A stretch of DNA of 64,000 bases from Synechococcus sp. CS-1328 (GCF_025128095.1 NZ_JAHLYT010000011.1:1-64000); one strand, 5' to 3'; positions 21,461 to 31,056 are shown, counted from the stretch's first letter. The notes: generated from the sequence alone by a model not told the origin. Program-made: numbers and translations.

Positions 21461-23983
21461 TCAGTCCAGCTCACAGCTGATCGTGACCGGGAACGGTTCG
21501 GCCTTCCAGATGGTTGCGGCGTATTCGCCCACGGAGCGATCCGACGAGAAGTAGCCGCTGCGGGCAGCGTTCAGCAGGGCCATGCGATTCCAGCGGCCCG
21601 GATCAGCCCAGGCCTGGCTCACTGCAGCCTGCGCCTTGAGGTAGGCCTCGAAATCGGCCAGCACATAGAACGGGTCGCGGCCGGTGAGGTTCTGCAGCAG
21701 GGGGCGGAACAGATCGGTGTCACCGCTGCTGAAGTGGCCCTGTTCCACCAGGCGCAGCACCTCGGGCAGTTCGACGATGTCGTTCACCAGCTCCCAGGGG
21801 CGGTAGCCGCGATCGTGCAGCTCGGCCAGCTCCTCGGTGGTCTTGCCGAACAGGAAGAAATTAGCGGCGCCAACCTGCTCGCGGATCTCCACATTGGCAC
21901 CATCGAGAGTGCCGATCGTGAGGGCTCCATTCATGGCGAACTTCATGTTGCCCGTGCCGGATGCTTCCTTGCCGGCGGTGGAGATCTGCTCGGAAAGATC
22001 TGCGGCTGGATAGACCTTTTCCCCGAGTTTGACGTTGTAATCAGCCAGGAAGATCACCCGCAGGCGTCCCTGCATGTCGGGATCGGCATTCACGGTCTCG
22101 GCGATGGCGTTGAGGAAGCGGATGATCAGCTTCGCCATGTAGTAGCCCGGTGCCGCCTTGCCGCCGAAGATGACTGTGCGCGGTGCTTCGCCATCGGCGG
22201 TGCCGTTCTTGATGCGCAGGTACAGAGCAATCACCTGCAGGGCATTGAGGTGTTGGCGCTTGTACTCATGGATCCGCTTCACCTGCACGTCGAACATCGA
22301 GGCCGGATCCACCAGTACGCCGGTGTGGCGGTGGATGTAGTGGGCCAGGTGATGCTTCACCGCCAGCTTGGTGGCACCCCAGCGCTCCAGGAAGGCGGTG
22401 TCGTCTGCGAAGCGTTCCAACTCCTGGATGCGGCTGAAGTCACGGATCCAGCCTTCGCCGATCGCCTCGGTGATCAGTTCCGAGAGCTGGGGATTGGAGA
22501 GGGCCACCCAGCGACGTGGTGTGACGCCATTGGTGACATTGGTGAACTTCTCCGGCCAGAGGGCGGCGAAATCCGGGAACAGCTGGGTCTTCACCAGGCT
22601 GCTGTGTAATTTCGCCACGCCATTGACATGGTGCGAGGCCACGGTGGCGAGATGGGCCATGCGCACGGCCTTGGGGCCGTCCTCGTCGATGATCGACACC
22701 CGACGCAGGATGTCATTGTCGCCGGGGTAGCGCAGCCGCACCTGCTGCAGGAAGCGGCGGTTGATCTCGTAGATCAGCTCCAGGTGGCGGGGCAGCAGGG
22801 AGCCGAACAGATCAATGCCCCATTTTTCGAGGGCTTCCGGCAAGAGGGTGTGGTTGGTGTAGGCCACCGACTGGCTGGTGATGCGCCAGGCCTCCTCCCA
22901 CTCGAGCTGTTTCTCATCCAGCAGAAGCCTCATCAGCTCGGCCACGGCGATGGCTGGATGGGTGTCGTTGAGCTGCACAGCCCAGTGGACCGGAAACTCC
23001 TGCACCGGAATGGCGCGGGCCTCAAGGGAGCGCAACATGTCCTGCAGGGAGCAGCTCACAAAGAAGTGCTGCTGTTTGAGGCGCAGACGGCGACCCTCGT
23101 CGGTGCCGTCGTTGGGATAGAGCACCTTGGAGAGATTCTCCGAGCCCACCTTCTCTTCCACGGCGCCGTAATAGTCGCCGATGTTGAAGGCGTAGAAATC
23201 GAAGGTCTCGGTGGCTTCGGCGCGCCAGAGGCGCAGGCGATCGCAGGTGTTGACCCGATACCCGAGCACCGGTACATCGTGGGGAACCCCGATCGCGGTT
23301 TCCTCGGGCACCCAGCGCACCCTGGAGGAGCCGTTGGTGTCGCGGTAGCTCTCGGTGTGGCCACCGAAGCCCACGAAGCAGGCCTGATCGGGGTGGGGGA
23401 TCTCCCAGGGCCAGCCGCCCTTGAGCCATTTGTCGGTGATTTCGACCTGCCAGCCATCGCGGATGATCTGATCGAAGATGCCGAATTCGTAGCGGATGCC
23501 GTAGCCGGTGGCCGGGATCTCCAGGGAGGCGAGCGATTCAAGGAAGCAGGCCGCCAGGCGGCCGAGGCCACCGTTACCAAGGCCGGGCTCCTCCTCCACC
23601 TCCAGGATGTCTTCAAAGTCGTCGATGCCGAAGCGACGCAGGGCTTCGGCGGCCTCCTCTCGGATGCCGAGCATCAGCAGGTTGTTGCCGAGCTGGGGTC
23701 CCACCAGGAACTCGGCCGAGAGATAGGCCACCACCCGGGCGGGGCTGGCGCCGATCGCCTCGATGCCGGCCAGGTAGCGGGTCATCAGCCGGTCGCGCAC
23801 CGCGTAGCTCAGGGCCATGTAGAGGTCATGGCGGCTGGCTGTAGGCGCGAGCTTGCCGAGCGTGTAGAAGAGGTGCTCGGTCATGCCGTCGAACACGTCG
23901 TCAGCGGTGAGGCCGCTGCGATCCGGGTCGGCGTAGCAGCCCGGGGTCGGGAGACGCAGGGTCAGGGGCTGGTGCTCGGTCAT
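21461..23983 (-). CDS. glgP: Glycogen phosphorylase
   Basis: It releases glucose-1-phosphate from glycogen, the carbon store used in the dark. The protein is 840 residues long. N-terminal GNGGLGRLAACFLESLASL and NDTHPAIAVAELMR and C-terminal EASGTGNMKFAMNGA, which holds the pyridoxal-phosphate lysine, are intact. The frame opens at 24130 but the ATG at 23983 (MTEHQPLTL) gives a family-like N-terminus. It is divergent from the antiporter gene with about 180 bases between starts. Confidence 0.96.
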   Translation of the reverse strand: MTEHQPLTLRLPTPGCYADPDRSGLTADDVFDGMTEHLFYTLGKLAPTASRHDLYMALSYAVRDRLMTRYLAGIEAIGASPARVVAYLSAEFLVGPQLGNNLLMLGIREEAAEALRRFGIDDFEDILEVEEEPGLGNGGLGRLAACFLESLASLEIPATGYGIRYEFGIFDQIIRDGWQVEITDKWLKGGWPWEIPHPDQACFVGFGGHTESYRDTNGSSRVRWVPEETAIGVPHDVPVLGYRVNTCDRLRLWRAEATETFDFYAFNIGDYYGAVEEKVGSENLSKVLYPNDGTDEGRRLRLKQQHFFVSCSLQDMLRSLEARAIPVQEFPVHWAVQLNDTHPAIAVAELMRLLLDEKQLEWEEAWRITSQSVAYTNHTLLPEALEKWGIDLFGSLLPRHLELIYEINRRFLQQVRLRYPGDNDILRRVSIIDEDGPKAVRMAHLATVASHHVNGVAKLHSSLVKTQLFPDFAALWPEKFTNVTNGVTPRRWVALSNPQLSELITEAIGEGWIRDFSRIQELERFADDTAFLERWGATKLAVKHHLAHYIHRHTGVLVDPASMFDVQVKRIHEYKRQHLNALQVIALYLRIKNGTADGEAPRTVIFGGKAAPGYYMAKLIIRFLNAIAETVNADPDMQGRLRVIFLADYNVKLGEKVYPAADLSEQISTAGKEASGTGNMKFAMNGALTIGTLDGANVEIREQVGAANFFLFGKTTEELAELHDRGYRPWELVNDIVELPEVLRLVEQGHFSSGDTDLFRPLLQNLTGRDPFYVLADFEAYLKAQAAVSQAWADPGRWNRMALLNAARSGYFSSDRSVGEYAATIWKAEPFPVTISCELD

Positions 23984-24162
23984 GGGGGGCTGCCGGGGAC
24001 GGACGACCGGGTGGCGGGCTTTGCCAAGTCCGCAGGGACCGACACAGGTCCTCCACAAGACGGTAGCGATGACTGCCATAGCCAGTCCTGATGGTTCGGT
24101 AGAGATCCGCAAACCCACATGCCCTGGCATTCGGCTTAACGTCGCGCCACTTCAGTCCTTCC

Positions 24163-25500
24163 ATGCCTTTTCCACCGCTGCTGATCGAGATCGGCAACCA
24201 CCAGATGGAGGTGGCGGAAACCCTGATCTCCGTCGGACGTTTCCTGGTGATCTTTGTGGCCGCCCGCGCCCTGGCCGAGCTGATGGTGCGGCTGCAGTTG
24301 CCCACCATCCTCGGCGAGCTGGTCGCGGGGGTGCTGGTGGGCGTGTCCGGCCTGCATCTGATCGTGCCCCCCGAAACGCACGCGCAGCTGAGCGATTTCG
24401 GCGTCAATCTGCTCAGTTCCTTGGCGGAGGTGACCCCCGAGCAGATCCGGGAGATCTACGCCGAGACCTTCCCCAATCTCGCGGCTGTCTCCCAGATCGG
24501 CCTCTATGCCCTGCTCTTCCTCACCGGCCTCGAGAGCGAGCTCGATGAACTGGTGGCTGTGGGCATGCAGGCCACCACGGTGGCCGTGACCGGCGTGGTG
24601 CTGCCCTTTGCCCTTGGCACTGCTGGCCTGCTCTTTTTCTTCCATGTGCCGCTGATCCCGGCGGTCTTCGCCGGCGCGGCCATGACAGCCACCAGCATCG
24701 GCATCACCGCCAGTGTGTTCGGCGAACTCAAGTACCTCAAGACCCGCGAAGGGCAGACGGTGATCGGAGCCGCCGTGCTCGACGACATCCTCGGCATCGT
24801 CATCCTGGCGGTGGTGGTGGCCGTGGCCGGTGGCGGCACCCTCTCGATCGGCCCGATCCTCAAGCTTGTGGTGGCGGCTGGGGTGTTCGTGGCAGCGGCC
24901 CTGTTCCTCAGCCGCACCGCCGCTCCCCTGTTCGACTGGTTGCTGGATCAGCTCAAGGCCCCAGGAGAAGTGGTGGTGGCCTCCTTTGTGGTGCTCTCCC
25001 TGTCGTGCTTCGCGGCCCAGGCGATCGGCCTGGAAGCTGCTCTTGGAGCGTTTGCGGCCGGCCTGATCCTGAGCAGCTCCAAGCACACCCATGCCATTCA
25101 GGAAACGGTGAAGCCGCTGGTGGCCCTGTTCGCCACCATTTTCTTCGTGCTGATCGGCACCGGCATGGATCTTTCGGTGCTCAACCCAATGAACCCCGAA
25201 AATCACGAGGGTCTGATCGTGGCAGCCTTCCTGCTTACGGTGGCGATCCTCGGCAAATTGGCCTCCGGCTGGAGCTACTTCAGCAAGGAGAAGACCAATC
25301 GCCTCGTGGTGGGTATCGGCATGATGCCGCGCGGAGAGGTGGGTCTGATCTTCCTGGGGCTCGGTACCCAGGCCGGTCTGCTGACACCAGCACTCGATGC
25401 TGCCATCCTGTTGATGGTGATCGGCACCACCTTCCTGGCTCCGATCCTGCTGCGCTTTGTGCTCGCTGCCAAACCAGAAACGGCTGAACAGCCGGCCTGA
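24163..25500 (+). CDS. Cation:proton antiporter, CPA2/NapA family
   Basis: A 445-residue protein with about 12-13 membrane helices. The ion-binding Asp-Asp pair is in GAAVLDDILGIVIL near residue 207, typical of electrogenic CPA2 antiporters. There is no C-terminal RCK/TrkA domain. Other family-like stretches are TILGELVAGVLVG near the N-terminus and GMMPRGEVGLIFLGLG in the last quarter. It probably exchanges Na+ or K+ for H+ at the cytoplasmic or thylakoid membrane. Confidence 0.9.
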   Translation: MPFPPLLIEIGNHQMEVAETLISVGRFLVIFVAARALAELMVRLQLPTILGELVAGVLVGVSGLHLIVPPETHAQLSDFGVNLLSSLAEVTPEQIREIYAETFPNLAAVSQIGLYALLFLTGLESELDELVAVGMQATTVAVTGVVLPFALGTAGLLFFFHVPLIPAVFAGAAMTATSIGITASVFGELKYLKTREGQTVIGAAVLDDILGIVILAVVVAVAGGGTLSIGPILKLVVAAGVFVAAALFLSRTAAPLFDWLLDQLKAPGEVVVASFVVLSLSCFAAQAIGLEAALGAFAAGLILSSSKHTHAIQETVKPLVALFATIFFVLIGTGMDLSVLNPMNPENHEGLIVAAFLLTVAILGKLASGWSYFSKEKTNRLVVGIGMMPRGEVGLIFLGLGTQAGLLTPALDAAILLMVIGTTFLAPILLRFVLAAKPETAEQPA

Positions 25501-25557
25501 TTCAAGCGATCAGAAGCTGGCTCATCGGCGACTGTCTGCGATGCGGGGAATCTGTTG

Positions 25558-26082
25558 ATGGATTCTTTCCTGCGGCGCTGGGGCTTCAGCTGGAGAGGCT
25601 GGCTTGATAACCGTCACGGCGAGTGGTGGCTGATTGCCCAGCTCGTCCTGATCGCCGCCCATGCCTTGCCAGCCTGGCCTGCTCCGGCCAGGTTGGGTCT
25701 GGTCTGGCCCTGGCACCTGCAGTTGCTGGGCTGGGGTCTGTTCATCCTGGGCCTGGCCCTCGCCGCCCAGGCTTTCTGGCGTCTGGGGTCGAGCCTCAGC
25801 CCCCTGCCCGATCCCATCCCCGGCGCCGCCCTGGTGATCAGCGGGGCCTACGCCCGCTGCCGCCATCCGATGTATCAGGCCGTCTTGGTCTGTTCCCTCG
25901 GGGTGACCGTGGCCCTGGGCAGCCTGCTGCACCTTGGACTGCTGCTTGCCCTCTGCGCCGTGCTGGGCGGCAAGGCCCGGCGGGAGGAGCGTCAGCTCCT
26001 GTCCGTGCATTCCGACTACGCCGCTTACCGCGCCTCGACCGCAGCAATCGTGCCGCACCTGCCTTGGCTGGACTGGCGCTGA
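25558..26082 (+). CDS. Isoprenylcysteine carboxyl methyltransferase-family membrane protein
   Basis: A 174-residue protein with about four hydrophobic helices. The C-terminal half has the ICMT/PEMT signature GAYARCRHPMYQAVLV followed by ARREERQLLSVHSDYAAYRAST, which forms the SAM-binding site in this fold. Bacteria do not prenylate proteins in this way, so the substrate is unknown; a lipid or quinone-like methyl acceptor is possible. ATG at 25558 is preferred over the adjacent TTG at 25555. Confidence 0.82.
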   Translation: MDSFLRRWGFSWRGWLDNRHGEWWLIAQLVLIAAHALPAWPAPARLGLVWPWHLQLLGWGLFILGLALAAQAFWRLGSSLSPLPDPIPGAALVISGAYARCRHPMYQAVLVCSLGVTVALGSLLHLGLLLALCAVLGGKARREERQLLSVHSDYAAYRASTAAIVPHLPWLDWR

Positions 26083-26097
26083 TCGCTGCCTGGGCCC

Positions 26098-26451
26098 TCA
26101 GGGGCTGGGTTCATCGCGACGGCTGGCCAGGGTCCAGAACAGGCCGGAGAGCACGCCCATCAGACCGAGGCTCGTGGCCCAGCTGGGTCCCAGGGCCCAG
26201 CCCAGCCCCAGTTCCGTGAGCAGGCCCACCGCCAGGGCCAGGACCAGGCTGCTGAGGGCGAGCACGACCTGTTGCGCAATCTCGCCCAGGGGGCCCTCCG
26301 CCAGGGCCTGCTCGAACCGGGCCAGGGGCCGGCTGAGCGGGAGATAGAGGGCCAGGGCCCAGAGGGCGATGCCGGGCAGCAGGCCACCCCAGTCGAATCC
26401 TGGGCTGTACACCGCGGCGGCGATGGGGACCGGCGCAAGGAAGGAGTGCAA
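26098..26451 (-). CDS. Hypothetical membrane protein
   Basis: A frame on the minus strand coding about three hydrophobic segments (GLLPGIALWALALYLPL; VVLALSSLVLALAVGLL; SLGLMGVLSGLFWTLA). The frame is open far upstream, but sequence above about 26455 is arginine-rich shadow of the hydrolase gene, so a TTG start at 26451 is proposed, giving 117 residues. No family recognised. It is tail-to-tail with the methyltransferase gene and divergent from the hydrolase gene. Confidence 0.55.
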   Translation of the reverse strand: MHSFLAPVPIAAAVYSPGFDWGGLLPGIALWALALYLPLSRPLARFEQALAEGPLGEIAQQVVLALSSLVLALAVGLLTELGLGWALGPSWATSLGLMGVLSGLFWTLASRRDEPSP

Positions 26452-26530
26452 CGGGCAGGCAATCAGGGGGAAGGCAGGCAGAGCGTGAGCCTGTCGGTGC
26501 TGCCTAGCATCGACCACCCAACGCCTTGCC

Positions 26531-27493
26531 GTGGTGTTCTCTCCGGCCGAACCCGAGCGGTCTTGCCCGTCGCCTTGGTCGTTCCGCGGCCATGCGATCC
26601 ATTGCCTGCGCCGCTCTCCAGCCAGGCCGCAGGGGCCGGCGATCCTGCTGGTGCATGGCTTCGGGGCTTCCACCGATCACTGGCGCCACAACATCCCGGT
26701 GCTGGCGGAGCAGTACGAGGTGCATGCCATTGACCTGCTGGGCTTCGGCCGCAGCGCCAAGCCGGCCGGGCCGGAATACGGCGGCGCCCTCTGGCGCGAC
26801 CAGCTCTGCGCCTACGTGCAGGAGCGCATCGGACGCCCCACCGTGCTTGTGGGCAACTCGCTGGGTGGCTTCGCGGTCCTGGCGGCTGGGGTGGCCCTGG
26901 GGGATCAGGCCGCTGGAGTGGTGCTCCTGAATGCGGCAGGCCCCTTCAGCGACGAGCAGGTCCCCCCCGCCGGCTGGGGCGCGATTGCCCGCCGCACCAT
27001 CGGCGGCGCCCTGCTGCGCAGCCCCGTGCTGCAGCGCCTGCTGTTCGAGAATCTGCGGCGACCGTCCACGATCCGCCGCACCCTGCGGCAGGTGTATGTG
27101 GATCGCACCAACGTCGATGAGGAGCTGGTCGAAGCGATCCGGCGCCCGTCACTCGATCCCGGTGCCTTCGGCGTGTTCCGCACCGTGTTCGACATCCCCC
27201 GCGGTCAGCCGCTGGATGAGCTGTTCGCCCAGCTGGAAGCACCCCTGCTGCTGCTCTGGGGCATCCGCGATCCCTGGATCAACGCCGCCGGTCGCCGCGC
27301 GGCCTTCCAGCGCCACGCGCCTGCGGCCACCAGCGAGGTGGTGCTGGAAGCCGGCCACTGCCCCCACGATGAGGTGCCCGAGCAGGTGAACCGGGCCCTG
27401 CTCGAATGGCTGGCCTCGCTGCCGGCAGCGCTGGCTCCGCCTACGGTCTGTGAGCCCGCGGATCCCCGGCCGGATGCTGCGCCCGTGCTCTGA
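26531..27493 (+). CDS. Alpha/beta hydrolase (pheophytinase-like subgroup)
   Basis: A 320-residue alpha/beta hydrolase. The oxyanion region is LVHGFGAS, the nucleophile Ser110 lies in VGNSLGG, the acid in LLLWGIRDPW and the histidine in AGHCPHDEVPEQVN. The last block is very like plant pheophytinase, so dephytylation of a chlorophyll derivative is one possibility, but many uncharacterised cyanobacterial hydrolases share it. The start is GTG (26531 or 26534). Its 3' end overlaps the start of the epimerase gene by about 20 bases. Confidence 0.85.
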   Translation: MVFSPAEPERSCPSPWSFRGHAIHCLRRSPARPQGPAILLVHGFGASTDHWRHNIPVLAEQYEVHAIDLLGFGRSAKPAGPEYGGALWRDQLCAYVQERIGRPTVLVGNSLGGFAVLAAGVALGDQAAGVVLLNAAGPFSDEQVPPAGWGAIARRTIGGALLRSPVLQRLLFENLRRPSTIRRTLRQVYVDRTNVDEELVEAIRRPSLDPGAFGVFRTVFDIPRGQPLDELFAQLEAPLLLLWGIRDPWINAAGRRAAFQRHAPAATSEVVLEAGHCPHDEVPEQVNRALLEWLASLPAALAPPTVCEPADPRPDAAPVL

Positions 27494-28367
27494 GCCCTAT
27501 CCCCACTGGCTCCTCACCGACCCGATCAGCGGCGATGCCCTGCGCCTGGTGCCGGAACGGGGTGGTCTGCTGACCGGCTGGCTCTGCCATGGGCCCTGGG
27601 GCGACCGCGAGATCCTCTACTTCGACGCTGAACGGTTCGCCGATCCCGCCCTGTCGGTGCGTGGAGGGATGCCGGTGCTGTTCCCCATCTGCGGCAACAT
27701 GGCCGGCAACGAACTGGTGCTGCCCCAAGGGTGCTATCCGCTCTCCCAGCATGGCTTCGCCCGCGATCTGCCCTGGAGCCTCGATCCCCTGCCGGATGGC
27801 TGCGGTGTTCGCCTGACCCTGGCGGATGGGCCCAGCACCACCCGAGCCCACTTTCCCTTTGCCTTCGAGCTGGCGTTGGAGCTGCGGCTGCAACCAGGAG
27901 CCCTGGCGATCGAGGTCACGATCACCCACACGGGCGGGCCCCTGGAGCCGCCCATGCCCTTCGCCTTCGGGCTGCACCCCTATCTGGCGGTGCCGGCCCT
28001 GGCCCAGGCGAGCCTCACGGGCCTGCCACCCCGTTGCCGCGACCAGGCGGCCGGCGCCGAGGCCAGCACCGAGGCCCTGCTCGGCCGGATGGCGGCCGGG
28101 GTGGATCTGTTGGCCCATCCCGCGGGGCCGGTGACGCTCCACCCCGGCGGCGGCGCGCCGGCGGTGGTGCTGGAGGCCGAGCCGCCCTTTGATCTGGCGG
28201 TGGTGTGGAGCGATCCGCCGCGAGCGATGGTCTGCCTGGAGCCCTGGACGGCGGAGCGCGGCGCCCTGGAGCCCGGCCATCCGGCCTCCCAGCGGCGGCT
28301 GGACCTGGCGCCCGGCACCTCCCAGACGCTGCGCTGCCGCTATGTGGTGCAGCCGGCGGCTACCTAG
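27474..28367 (+). CDS. Aldose 1-epimerase family protein (GalM-like)
   Basis: A 297-residue beta-sandwich epimerase-like protein. Family features include GGMPVLFPICGNM near residue 65, PLSQHGFARDLPW with the putative catalytic His, and FAFGLHPYLAVP. It may interconvert anomers of hexoses or hexose-6-phosphates. A GTG at 27450 is a longer alternative start. It overlaps the preceding hydrolase gene and meets glcE tail to tail: the two stops share one CTAG palindrome at 28364-28367. Confidence 0.87.
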   Translation: MLRPCSEPYPHWLLTDPISGDALRLVPERGGLLTGWLCHGPWGDREILYFDAERFADPALSVRGGMPVLFPICGNMAGNELVLPQGCYPLSQHGFARDLPWSLDPLPDGCGVRLTLADGPSTTRAHFPFAFELALELRLQPGALAIEVTITHTGGPLEPPMPFAFGLHPYLAVPALAQASLTGLPPRCRDQAAGAEASTEALLGRMAAGVDLLAHPAGPVTLHPGGGAPAVVLEAEPPFDLAVVWSDPPRAMVCLEPWTAERGALEPGHPASQRRLDLAPGTSQTLRCRYVVQPAAT

Positions 28368-29545
28368 GCCTGGGGCCTCACCCCCGGCAGGCGGCCGCGG
28401 GCCAGCAGCTGTCGGGGGTCGAACTGGCGCTTCACCGCTTCGATCAGGGGGCGGGAGGCGGCATCTTCCCAGGCGGCCAGGCCGGCGCCGGGAGGTTGCA
28501 GCAGCACCGTGAGGTAACCGCCCAGCTCCTTGCAGAGGCGGCGCAGCTCCTCGACCCGATAAGCGGGCAGGCACGCGTCTGGTGCGGCCCAGGCCAGGCC
28601 GAGTCCGCTGCCGGCGCCCAGCACCAGGGGCAGCTGCCGCAGGCAGGGGGCGGCCAGGAGCTGCTCCGCCTGTGCGGGCAGCACCCCCAGCCGCAGCAGC
28701 CAGGCCGGTTCGGCGGCGGTCTGGCCCTGGCCGATCGCCTGCAGGGCCTCGAGCCGCTCGCCATCGAGGGGCTGGCAGTGCAGTGGGCCGGCCTGCAGGG
28801 CCTGCTCGCTCAGGCAGGCGATCTGCTCCTCCAGGGTCTGGGGGCTGACGCTGGCCAGGCAGAGCAACAACAGCGGTTGATCGGCCAGGCCGGCCTGGGC
28901 GGCCAGGGGGCCGCTCCACCAGTCGACCCGCTCGGGGGTGAGGCTGGAGCGCAGCAGCCAGCGGCTCAGCCGCCCCAGGGCCGCCAGATCCCCCTGGATC
29001 CAGAGCCCGCGGCGCTGGGGCGGCAGGGGCAGGGTGCGCAGGGTGAGCTCCGTGATCAGGCCGAGGGATCCCCAGCTGCCGCAGAACAGCCGCATCAGGT
29101 CGTAGCCGGCCACGTTCTTCACGACCTTGCCGCCGGCCCGGGCCGCCACCCCATCGGCCCGCAGCAGGCCGATGCCGATCAGTTGGTCGCGGATGCCGAG
29201 GTAGCGGTGGCGGAAGCCGCCGGCCAGGCCGCGGGCCACCAGGCCCCCGATCGAGCCGGACGAGCCTCGGCCCCAGGGTGAGTCGACGGCCAGCCACTGC
29301 CGGTGGTGGTTGAGTGCCTCCTGCACCTCCATCAGTGGTGTGCCGGCCTGCACGGTGATGGTGAAATCGCCGGGGTTGTGCTCCAGCACCCGGTTCAGCC
29401 GCCGGCAGCTCAGCACCGTGCTGCCCGGCTCTACCGCTGGCCCCCAGCTCAGCCGGCTGGCCTGGCCCGCCGGCAGCCACGGCAACGCCCGCTGATGCAG
29501 ATCCCGCACCAGATCGGGCAGCTCGTGGGGCTCAGGACTGATCAC
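28364..29545 (-). CDS. glcE: Glycolate dehydrogenase FAD-binding subunit GlcE-like
   Basis: A 393-residue FAD-binding type 4 (PCMH/VAO) protein. FTITVQAGTPLMEVQ and SPWGRGSSGSIGGLVA form the flavin-binding site and GGKVVKNVAGYDLMRLF is characteristic of GlcE. Glycolate dehydrogenase oxidises photorespiratory glycolate to glyoxylate. The GTG at 29545 (ISPEPHELPD) is chosen because upstream codons overlap the divergent kinase gene. glcF lies 2.5 kb away on the same strand; a GlcD-type catalytic subunit is not in the window. Confidence 0.85.
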   Translation of the reverse strand: MISPEPHELPDLVRDLHQRALPWLPAGQASRLSWGPAVEPGSTVLSCRRLNRVLEHNPGDFTITVQAGTPLMEVQEALNHHRQWLAVDSPWGRGSSGSIGGLVARGLAGGFRHRYLGIRDQLIGIGLLRADGVAARAGGKVVKNVAGYDLMRLFCGSWGSLGLITELTLRTLPLPPQRRGLWIQGDLAALGRLSRWLLRSSLTPERVDWWSGPLAAQAGLADQPLLLLCLASVSPQTLEEQIACLSEQALQAGPLHCQPLDGERLEALQAIGQGQTAAEPAWLLRLGVLPAQAEQLLAAPCLRQLPLVLGAGSGLGLAWAAPDACLPAYRVEELRRLCKELGGYLTVLLQPPGAGLAAWEDAASRPLIEAVKRQFDPRQLLARGRLPGVRPQA

Positions 29546-29559
29546 GGCACGATGGTGCC

Positions 29560-31056
29560 ATGGCGGACGCACCCCTGAAGATCGTTGTGCTCGACGACGA
29601 TCCCACCGGATCCCAGACGGTGCACAGCTGCCCCCTGCTGCTGCGCTGGGACGCCGAGACTCTGCGGGCCGCGCTGGCTCACCCCTCGCCGCTGCTGTTT
29701 CTGCTGGCCAACACCCGCGCCCTGGATCCCGAGGCGGCGCGGCAGCGCGTGACGGAGCTGTGCCGCTGCCTGCGGCCGCTGCTGGCGGAGGCGGTGGCTG
29801 CCGGCCGGATCGGTGCCTGGCTGATCGTGAGCCGCGGCGATTCCACCCTGCGCAGCCATTTCCCCCTGGAGGTGGAGGTGATCGCGGCGGAACTGGGTCC
29901 CTTCGATGCCACGCTTCTGGCACCCGCCTTTCTGCCGGGGGGACGCACCACGGTGGATGGGGTGCATCTCCTGCATGGGGAGCCGGTGCACCGCACGGCC
30001 TTCGCCCGCGATGGCCTGTTCGGCTATGGCACCAGCGACCTGCCGGCCTGGGTGGAGGAGAAGAGCGCCGGGCGGATCCGTGCTGATCAGGTGGAGCGCA
30101 TCGGCTGGCGGGAGCTGGAGGCGGCGGCAGGAGCTCAGGCAGCAGAGGGTTCTGCAGAAGAACTTGATGCAGAAGAACGTGATGCAGAGGATGGTGCTGG
30201 GCATGGAGGAGACGAGGCCCTGCTGCGGAGGCTTGCGGCGTTGCAGGGGAATCCGGTGGTGGTGGTGGATGCGGAGCGGCCGCAGCACCTGTTGGTCCTG
30301 GGAGCCGCGGTGCGGGAGCTCACGGCTCCAGCCGCGGCAGAGCGTTGGGGGCGGCCGCGGCGGTTCCTGTTCCAGTCGGCCGCCAGCCTGCTGAACGGAC
30401 TGGCGGAGCTGCCGCCGCCACCACTCGATGCCGCCGGCCTGGCGGCCCTGCGCCGCTGCGATCGCGCCGGCACAGCGCTGCCGGGGCTAGTGCTGGTGGG
30501 CTCCCACGTGCCCCTGGCCGATGCCCAGCTGGAGCGGTTGCTGGCGGATCCGGCCTGCGCCGGTGTGGAGGTGGAGGTGCGCCGCCTGGCCCGTGTGCTG
30601 GAGGGGCCGCTGCCGGCGCCGCTGCTGGCCTCGCTCGAGCAGGACTGGCACCAGGCCTTGCGGCGGATCCTCGCCAGCGGTCGCACGCCGGTGCTGTTCA
30701 GCAGCCGCGGGGAGCTGGTCTGCCGCAGTGCCGCCGAGCGCCGCGCCTTCGGGCTGGCGCTGGCGGCCCTGATGGCCCGGCTGGCAGCGGCCCTGGCGCC
30801 GGATCTCGGCTATCTGATCAGCAAGGGCGGCATCACCACCCACACCCTGCTGGCCGATGGACTGGATCTGGCGGCGGTGGACCTGCGCGGCCAGCTGATG
30901 CCGGGGTTGTCCCTGGTGCAGCCGGCGGGTGCCTGTGGTCCACTGGCGGGGCTGCCGCTGCTCACCTTCCCGGGCAATCTCGGCGACGCGGACACCCTGC
31001 ACCTCAGTTGGCTGTGGATGGAGGGGCGAGCCTCTCCCTTCCATGGGGAGCCGTGA
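29560..31056 (+). CDS. Four-carbon acid sugar kinase family protein (DUF1537/OtnK-like)
   Basis: A 498-residue two-domain kinase-like protein. The N-terminal domain starts with VVLDDDPTGSQTVHS, the DUF1537 signature, with SRGDSTLRSHFPLE following. The C-terminal nucleotide-binding domain has LVLVGSHVP and LISKGGITTHTLL. Characterised members phosphorylate threonate, erythronate or tetronate-type sugar acids. An unusual acidic insert (about residues 195-215) is coded by a 15-bp tandem repeat. The gene diverges from glcE by 14 bases and its end overlaps the GST gene by 53 bases tail to tail. Confidence 0.85.
   Translation: MADAPLKIVVLDDDPTGSQTVHSCPLLLRWDAETLRAALAHPSPLLFLLANTRALDPEAARQRVTELCRCLRPLLAEAVAAGRIGAWLIVSRGDSTLRSHFPLEVEVIAAELGPFDATLLAPAFLPGGRTTVDGVHLLHGEPVHRTAFARDGLFGYGTSDLPAWVEEKSAGRIRADQVERIGWRELEAAAGAQAAEGSAEELDAEERDAEDGAGHGGDEALLRRLAALQGNPVVVVDAERPQHLLVLGAAVRELTAPAAAERWGRPRRFLFQSAASLLNGLAELPPPPLDAAGLAALRRCDRAGTALPGLVLVGSHVPLADAQLERLLADPACAGVEVEVRRLARVLEGPLPAPLLASLEQDWHQALRRILASGRTPVLFSSRGELVCRSAAERRAFGLALAALMARLAAALAPDLGYLISKGGITTHTLLADGLDLAAVDLRGQLMPGLSLVQPAGACGPLAGLPLLTFPGNLGDADTLHLSWLWMEGRASPFHGEP
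30152..30196 (+). repeat. Three-copy 15-bp tandem repeat in the kinase gene
   Basis: The unit GCAGAAGAACTTGAT is repeated almost exactly (GCAGAAGAACGTGAT) and a third time degenerately, coding AEELD, AEERD and AEDGA. It is in frame and adds a charged linker to the kinase. Confidence 0.8.
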
